A DNA stretch of 64,000 bases from Plazaster borealis (GCA_021014325.1 CM037467.1:11298773-11362772); one strand, 5' to 3'. Positions 25,401 to 40,400 are shown, numbered from the stretch's first letter. Translations and numbers: made by a program. Notes: generated by a model not told the origin, from the letters alone.

Positions 25401-28400
25401 AACCCTCTACATTTGCATTTACATCGGTGTACACATCGGTGTAAGGGTAAAAGCCAAATTATATTATTTATCCCCGATGCAAAAATAACATCTAGTAATC
25501 CCAAGAGAGTTGAGAACAATCCAGGAATGTATAAAAGTGTGCCTGATGACCAGGGGCCATGGGATAATCATTTTTTAGCGTCTTGCACACCTTAAAGGCA
25601 TCGTACATGTTTGGTAATTGTCAAAGACCAGTGTTCTCATTTTGTGTATCCCAACATATGCATAAAATAACAAGCCTGTGAAAATTTGGGCTCAATTGGT
25701 CATCGAAGTTGCAAGAAAATGATGAAAGAAAAAAACACCCTGTACAAATTTGTGTGCTTTCAGATAGGAATAAAAACTTCTTGCAAGAATTTTTTATTTT
25801 TTTAGTGAGAAATTACCTCTTTCTCAAAAACTACATTACTTCAGAGGGAGACGTTTCTCACAATGTTTTATACTATCAACAGCTCTCTGTTGCTCGTTAC
25901 CAAGTCAGTTTTTATGCTAATATATATTTTGAGTAATTACCAAACGTGTACAGTGCCTTTAAAGGGCCAAATCCCAAGGCATAGTGTTGAAAACAGCCTA
26001 TGTTTGCATAAATAAAAATAATCTGCAGTGCAAGCTAACTGTGCAAGCCACATTGGAAAGTTGAAACTAATAGTGTGAATAACACATCATGTGTACATTC
26101 ATGTTCTGACTCCAGATGCAGTTAGTGTTTTGACTTTTTTCAGACATATTTGATCCGTTTTGTTATCATTTAAGAGCGATCAGCAAAGAGGTTACAATGT
26201 GTTGGATAATGATAAGTCAAATTTCTGTGTGTTAAATGCCAGACCTAGTTGAGGCAAACATTTCCTCACTTTCCCTTCAAATTCTCCACTTCCTGCAAGA
26301 GCGTCCCCCCGAGACATACCATTGTATTGATAGGGGTGCGTCCATGAACACCAATTATAAGTCAGCCGTAAATTATCAAATTTGGCATGTTTTTTTTAAA
26401 GAAACAGGCTTTACTTACATGTACCATGAGAAGCTTCAACGCACAATTGATAAGTGGAGCAGTTGATTGAATTACCATCAACGGTTATTAAGGATTCCAC
26501 GTTAAACTGGGATTCCCCCCTCCCTTGGTGAATGGTATAGCCCACATCCTGCATGGTTGATTCTTTATACACGTTTACATATACATGGTACATCCTTAGA
26601 TTAGTAATAATTTTTTATAGTATATTAATTTTCTATGCATTTATGTGTTTGCTTTCTCGCTGAAAGAGAAATCTCTGAAGCAGATGTTGCTTGTTATTTC
26701 AACATTGTTTTTCACCCCTTTTCTGCGGAGACGTACATTTAAACTTGTTATGATCAACCCCTCTGTTGTCATAGCGTTACGCTACATGACTCACTCATGT
26801 TTCTCCGCTCGAAACCTTGAAGCAATCATTTCCTAGGTGTCTGTCCAAGATGGCAGCCGCCATATCTTTTACCCATTGAGTAAAGTGCTGTAATAATTTG
26901 TATTCAACATGGCCGCCACTCGTCTGCTCTTGTATCTATAGTTACAGCAGGAGAACATGGCGTTGTTGCAGCAGATATCCACGTATGACACGGTGATAAG
27001 CCGGCGGGAGCGAGAGAATGAAGAAGGCGGTAATTTGGTCAGCATGATGAGGGACGACAATGATCGCTTGAACAGGGACAGGTAAGATGTTGTCAATTTC
27101 TCTTTCTACTGTGTATGTTACACTTCCCCCCCCTCGTTTTCTCCTGTAGCCCTACCTCAAGTGGCCAATTTGGGTCCTGCGATGGGTGACCTTCGTAATG
27201 AACAAACAAACAAATGAATAAATGAATAAATGAATGAATGAATAAATGAATAAGTGAATAAATGAATAAATGAATAAAATAAGTTCCTGTACAGGTGTTG
27301 GCAAAATTTCGCTCCCCTGGCATTTTTTCATTTGATGGTGTGTTCAATTGACATTTATAGGAACAACATATTGCCGTTTCTTTCGTTTTAGGCTGGTAAA
27401 ATTGTTAGTAGTTATATGCAACGAAACGTATGGTAATTTTGTGCCCTACTTTCTATTCAGATCGGTTGATTAAATATTTGAAAAGACATTGAATAATAGC
27501 TATAGACAAAATATGTATAATTTAATTCAGGGTTTTCCCTGTGATTTTTCAAAACTTGAAGGGGGGCATTCTGGACCCAAATTTTGCAAGTTTGGCCAAT
27601 TCCTGTTGAATTAAAAGGAGGTCTTAAGAATGTTTTGTTTATTGATGTTTATGTTTGGTTTGAAAAGCTCTCTGTGCAATCCGGAGCATTTGAAATGGTT
27701 TTGTTTTGATGATTTCTGTGAATTTAGTCTTAAATAAAAAATGAAACAAATTCGCAAGATTTGGCCCGGCATTTCTGGCGTGTCGGTCCGATACATTAAC
27801 TTGTTCATGGGGAGAATCCTGGAAACACTGCATGGCATATAGAGGCACTGCGTGGTAGAGTATCGATACGGTTTTCGGTTGCGGCACAAACGATGACTAT
27901 TTAGAAAATATATTTAGTCTTATTTTAAGTTACCCTCGGGAAAGAATATGATCTTTTTTATTTTTCATTAGGCATTTTTTGCATGCAATATATGTATTAA
28001 TTTGCCAATAGCAGTCTGGGTACTCCACTACAGGAGGGTTACACCTCCTCTGGATGTTACCCCCATTTGTACCTTAATTAATTTCTTTTTCATTACTATT
28101 ATAACTGTTGTTATTTAGTAGGTTTTATTTTTTCAAGTTGTGCAAATGGAAATAAACCAAACAAGAAAACAAAAAAAACTATATAGAACAGGCTATTTCA
28201 TTGATTAGACCATTTTTTTTTATCTCACTTGGGGTTAGTGAAGATATTTACAAGAAATGTTTTACCCTTAACACCAAACAATTCTTACATCCCTTTCGGA
28301 TTTTTGAAGGAACTACACCATAAGAGTTCGACCAATTGCATCAAAAATTGTACTGTTTTATTTACACGTCTAACAATTTTACTGAACTTGTTTTGAGAAG

Positions 28401-31400
28401 CGCATAAAGAGAAGAAAAAAAACCGAACCTCATTATCGTCAAATCGAAAAACAAGTAGCTTGGATTTAACTGATTAGCTTTGACTGTTTCCTGGAAATTA
28501 AATTTCCTGAAAATGTAGTACATGTACATTAAATGTGACTGGATATGTTTTGTCTAGCATGTAACAGACTTCAGCTTAAATAGATCATGTCTTTATTTAA
28601 CAAGTAAAATCCTCTGTGAAGAAATTCATTTTACTTTCTGGAGCTACACACGTTTTAGAAATTTAAAAACCATGCAAAGCGTACGGGGGGGGGGGGGGGG
28701 GCTCATGTGTTAATTAACTTCCTCCAATAGAGTTTTTCAATTTTTTTCTTTAAAATGTTTGTTTTTACTTAATTTAACTACATGTCCAGTCATAATCCAA
28801 TTAAGTTAATTTCATGGAGAGGAGAGGCAAATATATTGTCACTTGTTTATTCTTTTCATTATGCAAAGTGGTGTTCAAGTCAATATTTATTTTATTTTAC
28901 TCCACGTCCAACAGCACAAGTGCCAATTGCTTGGGAATTTATAGCGTTTGATAGTTTTGGTGATAAATTCAAAGGAAAGCTCAAAAAGTATACTTACGAC
29001 TAAATCCTTTGGTGTTTTGGCCAGTAGAGTGTCCCATACTCACCAAAATACTCCACTCTGTGGTGAGTCAACACCCAAATGTTTGGGCTCTGATAATATT
29101 GTTCCAAGACGCCAGAAAAAAAAACCCACAAAAAACATTTGAAATAACAAATTCCAAATAAGCCGTTAAAGACAGAAGACTCTTTAAAAAAAATAGATAG
29201 AAAAAAAAGTGGTTCGAAAAAGGCCTAAGCCATTTCAAAAGGAAGCCATTAAAGCAAACCACTCTTGAAAAAAGACGAGATAGAATAACAAATAATAAAA
29301 TAAATTAAAATAACAGAAAGAGGAAGTCACATAAATATTTATTTGAGTATCATTTGATCTACAAGGGAAATCAGGTTTTGAATTTCAAGGAAACTATACA
29401 CTAAACTACATGTATGCATCTTGCAACTCAGAAATGTTACTGGACCATAAGTATTTTTATCAAGACTGAGTGCTGCAGGCTGGGACTGGCAGTGGTTTTT
29501 CCACTTGGTTTCCAATAATTTCCCCTCTGTTGTCTTTTCTTGGTCATTCTCTGAGCGCTTTGCAACCCTAGGAAAAGGCACTTTATAAATGTTGTTATTA
29601 TTATTATTATTTTAAGACCAAAAACAGTCTTTCTCTTTTATTAGGCCTATATGATAAATTTTAAGGAGCCAGTTTGGACATGAAAAGCTACGCGTGAGGA
29701 AAACTAAACAAAATGTTGTGTTTTGAAAGACACTAGACATGCTAGACTGCAGGTCCCAACTTCATAGAGCTGCTTAAGCAAAAAACATTGCTAAACAATT
29801 TGCAAAAATGAGCAGGATACCAGTCACAGATGGTACATGTGACATGTTGTTCTGGCTGCATGGTAATGTTGTTCTAGTAAGCATAAATTTGATGTGCTTA
29901 GCTTCTTGTTGTGCTAAAGCAGCTCTGTGGAATTGGGCCCAGGGCCCAATTTCATAAAACTGTTTAGCAGAAAATACTGCTTAGCAAATTTCTTTGCTAA
30001 GCAAAAATTGAGTGGGGCACCGGTCGCAACAATGTAAACTTGAGGGATTTTTCGCTGGTAACCTGTTTCTGCTAAGCAGGATATTTCTGTGCTTAGCAAG
30101 TTTTCTTGCTTACAGGCTTTGTGAAATTGGGCCCAGGTCTTGTTCAGTTTTGGGGTTAAGGGTGAAATATTAAATTACTGGACTCTGGCTTGTGGTCCAG
30201 TGGGTATTTCGAACCCTGGATATTATCGAGCAAAGACAAACCTCACCAGTTTTTTTCTTTTTTTAGATTCTCGTCTATGAAATTAATATTTGTCAATTAT
30301 AACATTTCCTTCCTGAAAATCAAAATTCATATCTAAACACTCAGCGTAGATTCACAAAAGCTCTACTCAACTTCAAAATCAATTATCCCCCATGTGTTTC
30401 CAGGGAAACGCTACAAGAGTCGAATCAGCACCTGCTCCACGTCCTGACCAATGCAGTCCGTGCTACCATGGCGACGGAGGAAGCCATCAACAGGCAGATG
30501 GCCAAGCTGGCTGCCACGGATACAAGGCCTGCCGGGGAGGGACGATCGGACAGCAGGGACACGGAGGGACGGACGGAGGCCGAGGGAGAGGCGGCAGAGG
30601 GGGTGGACGGTCAGCCGCAAGGTGCTAGCGGGGGTAAGTTTTAGAAGGGTGGGGGGGGACACTCACTCAGAGAAGAGCATGATTTTGACAGCCATCTTGG
30701 CTGATGTGATGTAACGTCCACGACTCACATCAAAGTGAGGCTGATGCAAAATGGAACAAGAAATGAAGTGCAGGGAACGATTTTCAAAGGAGCAAGTTTT
30801 GCACATAAAAATGTTTGGACTGAACATGTTTTGTGCACACTGAATGCTAATTATTGAGCAGCCAAATGATGATTTTTTGAGTAGTATTTGAGTACATTTT
30901 GTGTAATATTTTGCTATGCTTTACAAGGGAAATTGTTGACTGAAGTAATAAAAGTTGTGTAAGTTTGTGTAGCCACATAGAACTGGTGAAGCAGAGGGTG
31001 TTGTCAGCTAATGGGTTCCTGTTTGAGGTATTATGCTATCCTCATTAGGGGGTTGGGGTTTTGATCAGGGTAGAAATATATATCCCAAAATAGATAGTTT
31101 AGGTAGATTTGATAGTTAAATTATACTGCTTGATCAGTATTTTATACCATTCCTGATATAGGGCAGAGGGTATCCCCCCCAATTGTTCCCATACTTTAAA
31201 ACACTATTTTCCTCTTGTACAGAAGTACCTCCCCCTCCCCCCTAAAATCCTCTAAAGAATTGCTGAGATTCCAAGCACACAATGAAGACACAATGGGGGG
31301 GGACACACCATACCCCATATCGAGCACCAAATGCATTTTTTGTGAGATTTGAGCTCTGATTTGCAAATTTGAATGCACATGGCCGTGGAGCGCATGTTAA

Positions 31401-34400
31401 AAAAGACTGGTGCCTTGAAATCAGAAATAATTTGAATGGGATTCTTTGTAAGCTGGACAGGAAACCAGACCAACATGGCTACTATATGTCTGTTGTCTAT
31501 TACCAATCCATAGTTTCTCTGGCAGCCGGGGATCCACCGCCTGACGATTCCGGAGACGCTCTCCACGATACGAGTGCCGTGTCGTTCTTAAGTGACGAAG
31601 GATTGGAGCTCTCCCAGCAGCTGATGGAGAGTATGTTCAGGGGGCAAGATCTGGACACCGAAGGAGAGGAACTTGTCACAGGTTAGTTGGTCCAAATTAT
31701 GCCTTGTTTCCCGTGTGCAGTTTGTAGTAAGTGGGGTTGAAATTTTTCCGTTGAAACCTTTAAGGAGAAAGCTTGCTCGAAAGTTTCTTAATGAACTGCA
31801 CCTGTTTTTCTTTATTATAAAAGTTGGGAATTGTTGAGGACCTTTCATAGTTCAGGACCGTCAAGTTTTCAGGCTTGCTTTTCTGTCTGGCTTCTTAAGT
31901 GGGAAACTTCCTTTAGTTCATGTGCCCCTTTCTCGGGGTTTGGAGTAGGGATAAAAAAAAGAAAAAAAAGGTAATAGAGACGTCTAACGTGGAGGCAAAC
32001 ATCTCTCGGTTTCCCCAGGAAATTAAGGTAATGTGGATCGAACGGCCGATCTGTCCTTCACGTAGCTCCCTGGAGAACTTTTTAGAAAGTTGGGCTGAAA
32101 AGTTGAATTTGAGAGACACCTGTTGTCTGAGAGGTTCATTTATGCCATCCTGGGCCCAACTCCTGAACTCATAAAGTTGCTTAGCACGGAGAGATCTTGC
32201 TAATCAGGAACAGGCTGCTTGCCAAAATATTATATATAGAGTACACAGCGAGCGTCTGAAAAGTTGGGCACGTTGTAGGCGCAAAAGAACGTTCTCGTGG
32301 GCACACGCCTGCGATCCATGTGGCCGCCAGAACGTTCCGCCAGACCGCATCATCGTGCCGAAGTACGGCAGCATTTCTATATGAGTGAATACACGCATTA
32401 GTACTTTTAACGTTCGGCGGTTTAACGGAACGGGTCCATGTGCATGCGCTGGAACACTAATCCAATCCAATAAGAATGTTCCGAACGTTCCAACTTTTGA
32501 GGTGCTCCCTTAAGTTGTGTTGATGAATTAGGCTCTTATCTCTTTTTGCTTTTCTTGGAAATCCAATTATCCTTTAATTGGAAAGACTTGATGCTTTGTA
32601 ATTGATTCAAAGCAGTTTCAATTTTGCAAAGTGCACTTCCGTTATCGTAAAGTTTATTGGACTATGTGCCCTTTGTTTACATCTAAACCGCTCTCTTTTG
32701 GAGTCGTCCTTGGGGCAAATGCGCAGTTTTTAAGTTGCATAAATTTGGTTAAAGAGTGATGTCAAAGGTCACATAATAAAAAATAAAAAAATGGTATGCA
32801 AGTTTGCCCAAAACAAGGTTAAATCCACTCTTGGTAAGGGGGTACAAGAAGAAAATATATAAGTTGAAAATAACTCAGGGGAGCTGAAGGTTGGAATTGA
32901 CAGTCTAGATTTTAGGATGGAGGGAAACATGCACCAGGCAAGGAGTTCCAAAGAGATGCAGTACGTGGAAATAAGCTGTTAGAATGGCTCTTTGTTCTAC
33001 ATCTCAGCAGAGCAGGGGTGTAGAGAAGAAGCAGAAAGCCAAGTTTCAAAGGCAATCCGTTTCTTAACGTCACTCCTTATCCGAATGGATGCAAAACATG
33101 ATGCGTGCGCACACTGCCGGGCAGAAACTTTGGTTTGGTTTTGTCAATTTTTGAAGTGATGTGGAAAAGTTTGTAAACCTCTGTAACATTTTAGGGTGCT
33201 TCATCTCCCCACCAAGAGAACACCACCTCCCTCTTTTTGAGTTTTGTTGTTGTTGTTAATTTGTGTACAATCACACCCTTGTTGACAAATCATCACCTTT
33301 GTTTACTCCCAGGTGCAACCACCCGCCTCCAGAACTCGGTAGAACGCCTCTTAGAGATGGTCTCGGCCACTGCCGAACAGATCCAGCGCGCTCGCAGCTC
33401 CCAGGCCGAGCTGCTGAACGCCACAGAGTCCAGCGTGGAGGAAGCCGGCCACCTACGGGCTGACAGAGACAGCTTGATGGCCCAGCTGAAGGGGACGACA
33501 GAGGCTAGGGAGAGTCTGACTGTGGAGATACACAGGACCGAAGGTAAAATAACGAGACCTTGAATGTTTTCTTTGAGAGGGCAAGGCCATTTTCATTTTG
33601 CAAAGGGCACTTCCATTGTAGAAAATCTTAAAGTCTATGGGAAAGTATGAAGGGGCAGTCAAGGCCATGGCTTCCGTTTTTATTCACTTGATTTTTGGAG
33701 TACCGGTTATGTAAGTCTGGCGGCCCCCCCCACCCCCTCCCCCCCCCACTGAAAATGTCTGGCAGTGGCCATTCATGATACTTGGGACTATGCCGAACAT
33801 TTTCCAGTAGGTTTCATCAGGTTAACTCATAAGCTGATCTAGCTCAATTTTGGGGGTTCCTTTCTCATGGCCCCACTGGCCACACCCACGAGAATCTGCT
33901 CGGCAGACGTCCATTTCCTTACATGGGCATGTACATGGACCATTGATATAAACATGAAAGCCGTGGAGGGTTGACTTTTGACTGTTAACATAAACAGATT
34001 CAATGTATCAACGTTTTGGCATTGGAGCTAACTTTTTTTTATCCCACCCTAAAGGTTTGCTCGAAGGACTCGCCGCCGAGAAGCAAGAACTGGAGGAACT
34101 AAACAGCAAACTGGAAGCCGACAAACACAACATGGCCGCCGAGGTGGAGATGTTGAAAGAGAGGCTGAGTTCTCTGGATCACGCTCAGACGTCGCTGCAA
34201 CAGGAGAGGGAAAGAGTGGAGGAGCAGAAGGCGGCGTTCGCTCAGCGTCTTGGCGAGGAAGATTTAGGTGAGTTTGAAATTGTTTTAATGGATGTTAATT
34301 TTGCATCGGGGATAAAGAATATAATTTGTTTTTACCCTTACACCGATGTGTATTAACAACTGTATACTCAGTACTTTCCCGAGTTCTGTGAACAAAAAAT

Positions 34401-37400
34401 CCACAGGCAAATCCCTCGGGTGGGATTCGAACCACAACCTTTGCATTGCTAGAGCAGATGTCTGACCACCTTTATCCCCGATGCAAAATTAACATCTATT
34501 AAATCGTTGTGGTACCCGCTGCTAAAACCTAGGATTCAAACTGCCTCTAGCCACCGGGCTAGCTCGGTGGTCTAGTGGTAAGACATCTGCTCTAGCAATG
34601 CAAAGGTTGTGGGTTCGAATCCCACCCGAGTGATTTGCCTGTGGATTTTTTTACACAGAACTCGGGAAAGTACTGAGTAGACAGTGCTAATACACATCGG
34701 TGTAAGGGTAAAAACAAAATTATGTTATGAAATTGTTTTTATTGAAGGAGAGGTTATTTATTTCTACTTCCTCGTTTTTTAAAAGTTTTGTTCAGTTTTG
34801 TGGTATCTTTCCTCCCGTTCCACCTCTGGGTTCCCGCCGGGGGTACTATGTGGATTGGGTTTTCAGTCCCTACCTGACTGCAAGGGTTTTCCCTGGAATA
34901 GTTCTCTGGGGTTTTTTCCTCCGACATCTGAAACTGAAACTTTCTTCCTTGTTTTCTCTCCATGGGGGTTCTTGGCTAGTATAGTGATTAAGTTTGCTTT
35001 TCTGAGAATCCTTGACTTCACAAGCAAATAAAATGAAAATAATTATGTTGAATCAACTGTTTTATTGTACAAAATAGTATTTCATTTGCAGAGTTGAATG
35101 GTCCGGATCATTTCTATGATTCAAAAGCTAAAAATGGAGAAAACACGATGTCATTTCAAAGCATTTTTCTCAAATTTATCTATGGAATGCAGCCCATATA
35201 AATTCTTTCTCTCTGCAATATCTGTCCATGGTGAATTATTCCTTAGGTTTTATCAACAACCCTTACCAAAAAAAAATCATGGGTTGCTTTTGTCTCGTGG
35301 TCTCCCTGTTCGTTAACTCAGGTGTTGGGTTCTTATTGCATTTTATTTCTGTTTCATGCATGTTTTCTCCATCCCCACGTTTCCTCTGACACATTTTCTT
35401 TGGTAATGTTGCCCCCCTGGACCCGGTTACACAAAGCACTAAAGTTCGTCTCATTCTCAGGGCCCTATCACATGATACCTGGGGTCGATTTCACAAAGCA
35501 CAAGGATTCATCTTAAAGAGGAAGGGAAATGACCGATACAATTCTGTGATGTACTCATTTTCCAATAGATAGAGTCCTCATGTGAGTGGGGAAAAAAATT
35601 ACAAGTCTCTAACCTCGCGTTAAAATGGTGTAAATAGCCATTGTACTCGATACCCTTCCAGTGCAAAATTTGTTGATATCCAAAACATACGTTGACATCA
35701 TTCTGAGGAAAATATGGGTCTCTACATTTTTGTACAGGGAGGTTTGGTTCATAACTGACTTTTTCAGAGCGAAATTTGAAACACGACGTCACTGGTTTCC
35801 AACAACTAATGGGTCTTTACATTCCAAAGAGGAATTTTTTCTCGGTTAAAAGGTCAAATTCAAGACTGTTTTTATTTGAATATTATCGAAAGTCAGGAAT
35901 TAACCAATACATCCCCGTACAAAAATGTAAAGACCCATTTTTCTCAGAATGATGTCATCAGATGTTTTGGATGTTGATACTGGAAGGGTATCGAATACAT
36001 TGGCAATTTACACCATTTTAACGTGAGGTTGAAGACTTGTAAATTTGTTCCCACTCACATGAGGACTCTATCTATTGGAAAATGAGTACATCACAAAATT
36101 GAAACGGTCATTTCCCTTCCACTTTAAGATGAGTTTTCAGTATTACCAATTAGTGATTTGTATTGTGACATCACACTTAGCAGTTAAGATTGATTCACAC
36201 TTAAGTTTAATCTTAGCCCTTTTTGAAAATCCGCCCCTGGACATTTTGTGTGAAATCGAGGCCCCTCCCCTTTTGTTTACTCCCTCTCCCCTTTTGTTAC
36301 CGTGTGTTTGTTTTTGTTTTGCATGTTCCCTTCCTCCTCCCCCCACTCCCCTGTGCCCATGGTGTCTGACTCTGTCTGTCATCCCGTCTATGACTGCACG
36401 TGTCCATGTTGCCTCTGGTTATCAGACACGCAAGGTAAGCGCAATCATGGGGGATGTTTCGTAGTTTGGGGATTTCATTCATACGCTCTGTGAGTCACCA
36501 TTTTGTGGGTCAATAACACTTTGTCTTGTGCATGGAAACTAACACTTCACAATAAGGTGTAGTTCTAAGTTTATTTGCAGGCTCTTATCTAATACATTCC
36601 TTGATCCACTTTTTAAAACAAATATTGCTTTGTTAAGGACTTGTCACGCGAGGCAATTTACAGGCAACCAGTTCCAGGCAATCTCGGAGAAGAAAAGGCA
36701 TTCACATTTGAATATTCACATATTTTTCTTGGGTATTGTAAGACACTGTTTGAAAAATTACTCCTGTGCTACCAAAGTGGTACTGTAGCATGTACTGCAG
36801 TGGGTTGCCTCTAAGTTGCCTGTAAAGTTGCCTCGTGTGACAAGGCCCTTAGAAATCTGTGTTCTTAAGAAAATTGAAATTGACAGAGCACTGTTTTACA
36901 GCAACTTGACTTTAGCTGGTAACCTGGGCCCAATTTCTATAGCTGCTTAAGCGCAAAAAGTAGCTAAGCACAACCAAATTATGCTTAGCAGAATAAGGTT
37001 ACCAGCCAAACTACCACATCACATGTACCATCTGTGACTGGTATCCTGGTCATTTCTGCTAAGCAGAAATTTGTTAAGCAATTTCTTGATTATTGATTAA
37101 CAGATTTAAATTTGCTTAGCGAAAATTAGCAGGGAATCAGTTCTGAGCAATGTAAATCAATGGTATTTTGCCTGGTAACCCACTTCTGCTGAGCAAACTC
37201 TGTCTGTGCTTAACAAAAGTTTTGTGCTTGTTAGTTTTATAAGATTGGACCCTGTTTCATTAAGGATGATCTTTCTGCAGCCTTAGCCATAGCCAAAGTC
37301 ACTCAATCATAATGGCTTTGGATATGGCAAGGGCTAGATGAATGCATTTGTATATACTTCATTATAGCTGTAGCCACTAGCAACAGCCATAGCAAAAGTC

Positions 37401-40400
37401 ACTGAGTGTCTCTTGACAGCTTCAGCTGCAAACTAGATTACTGCAAACTCCTAAGCTTCCTGATTGTCACTGCCCTAGCCAAAAGTCACTGAGTGTCTCT
37501 TGACAGCTTCAGCTGCTAACTAGATTTCTGCAAACTGATTGGCTCTGTAGCCGCTATTCACTTCCCTAGCCAAAAGTACTTAATGATTTTTCGACCTCTT
37601 TGGCTGTACCTTATAAAAGGCAAGGTTCTTATGCTTCAGCATCGACTCTTGTGGCTGATAGTCACAGCCGTAGATATTAGCCAAGCCTAGCCAAAGCCGC
37701 TCATCATAGACACGTCATCGCGAAAACCTTTTGTTTCAAAACAATATGACCTCAATATGTCAACATGCCAGGTTGGATTGGGCAAAATGCTCAAATGTTT
37801 GTAAAACACCACGAGAGAATTTTTAGCTGCACATCTGCGTCTAAGTCATCCCCCTTGTGTTTTCATCAAACGTATACAAACTAGATTCTCCTTTGTTTTT
37901 TAAAAATTATTAATGATTCACCATCGGAGAGAATTCGTCCACCGAGAAGCAGTTCCACTCCTGGAGTGTTTCCCAAGGTGTTGTTTTCTATTCTGCAAGG
38001 AAATGTGTCATGCTTTTCTTTTATAGTCAGACCAAGCTTTTGATAAGTCTAGCTAGTATGTAGGTTATTTTTTATGGGGGTCAAGAAACGTGGTGAAGTT
38101 TCAAGACCTTCTTTTGTCTCTTGTATTGTTTTTTTGTTTTTTAGAGATACAAAAACCGTGATTGATTCCATAGATCATCTGGGGGCACAGATGTACCTAT
38201 AGTGCACAAATCCAGCCTTTACTTTAGAGCTTATTAAAAAAAAAAATATAAAAAAAATGGCTTATCACAGAAATATATTGCTAAGCGGATACAGGTTACC
38301 AGCCAAAATACCATGTGATACACACTGATGTGACTGGTAACCTGTTCGTTTGTTTGGTGAGCAATATTTCCTGCTTAGCAAATTTATACTGTTTGGCCCA
38401 GATGAGCTTACAGGTAGCACAGAAAAAAAAATTTGTTTGGTCGGTACACCTTCTTTTAATTAAAACAAAAAATTGTAAGCACTTAAACAAAAAAATAAAA
38501 GAAGGGGTGCCAGCTAAACAAATTGTTTTCTATTTGGGCCAACTTAGGACATAGATAGTACAGTCAGTCAGCAAAACAATTGAATTGTAATTTTTTCGCC
38601 ATTGTGGCTTTGTAGCGATGAGTTTTTTCCCCAACATGAAGACTTTAATTGATCTTTTAAAATTTCCCTAGTTGTGCAAAGCTTCTTGGATCAACATTTG
38701 ACATCATTTTTCCGTCACCGTTACTTTCTCAGGTATCCTCCAAGAGAACCTTCGTCTCCGTGAGGAGGCCGAGGCCGTCCTCGTAGAGCGCCAAGACGCC
38801 GAGAGGCAAGCAGCCAAGGACAAGATGGACCTGAAGGACCAGCTGCATCAACTGGAGACTGCCATTGAGGAGCAGATCGCTAGAGGTGATGCGCTCACCG
38901 AGAAAGGCAAGGAAGAGACTGAAGAATTGAAACGGCAACTGGAGGTCTTGGAGAAACAGCTCAAGAAAAATAAGCAGTTCTTGGAGGTAATTTGTGATTA
39001 TTTGCTAAGATCCTTCCTCATTTTATGGTAACTCAACACCCAAGCTGATGGACTTTTATTGTGGCATGCATAATCCAATGTAAAGCTTGATCAGTTTACT
39101 AGTGCAGTCCTCAGTCCAACACCATTTAGTAACTCAGCATCCAAACTGTAGGACTCTGATTATGGTGGGTTGCCTGATCCCTTGTAAAGCATAATCAGTT
39201 TACAAGTGCAGTCCTCAGTCCAACACTATACAGTAACTCAACACCCAAACTGTTGGACTCTGATTATGGTGGTATACCTGATCCCCTGTAAAGCATTTGA
39301 TCAGTTTTACTAGTGCAGTCCTCAGTCCAACAGAATCAAACAAAACACAAAGTTAGATTTTGAAGGGTTGGGTTGGTCTTACTCTAACAAAATGTTTAGT
39401 CAGAGTGGGTTTTTTCTTTTTAAACTGAGATTATTTATGAGAGGGATATTTTAATAGTATTCAATATTTGGGGAAACAAGTAGCCATTGCACTAGAATAC
39501 GGGGGTCATGGGTTCGAGTCCCACCCAGGTAGCCTAGTGTATTTTTTCCCTACAGGAGTCAGAAAGCACAGAGTATGTGGTGCTTATCACACTTCAATGT
39601 AAGTAGAAAACCCAAATAACATTCTTTATCCGATGCAATTATCACATCAATAAAAAATAAAAAACTTTAATTTTTGTCTACTTACTCCTCAGCAACAAAC
39701 CATAGAGCGTGAGCAGGAAAGAGAGGAATTCCAGAGGGAGATTGTCCGATTGGAGGAAGACCAGAGGTCAAGGGACAGGACTCCATCAAACGTGGATGAG
39801 CTGTTTAGAAAAGAGGTGATATATTGATTTTAATTATGTCCTCAGAATTTTATATGGCAATATTTTATACAGAGCACTTTATTTCAGTCCAAACATTTTC
39901 ATTCAAGTCTAATATTGGTTGGATGTTCTCACAGGCACAAGAACTCTGTGAAGAACTGCGAGAGAAGACCGCAGGGCGTCAAGATGGCAATATTTTATAC
40001 AGAGCACTTTATTTCAGTCCAAACATTTTCATTCAAGTCTAATATTGGTTGGATGTTCTCACAGGCACAAGAACTCCGTGAAGAACTTCGAGAGAAGACC
40101 GAAGAGGTCACCCAGGCTCAGATGAGAATCCAGCAGCTGGAGCGAGACGTCCACTTCGCCGAGGACACCACCCAAGATTTGACCAGTCAGCTCAAAGACG
40201 TGGAGCGGCAGCTGGACGAGGCCGTCCAATCAAAGCAGCAGCTTGAAGCGCAGACGGAGGAACTGGAGCGTGATCTTGGTGAACAGCGCCACCTAGAGGT
40301 GGATATCATGCACGAAAAAGAGACGTTACAGAAACAGCTATATGATCAGCTCATACAGGTATACGTTGTTCTTTTATCCTAAGTATTTGTTGTTCTTAAG

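Noticed and set aside
34556..34640. possible functional tRNA gene (A and B boxes present)
   Set aside because: Acceptor and anticodon stems pair poorly and the same head plus body recurs at 57785 and 63716, so it is a SINE.
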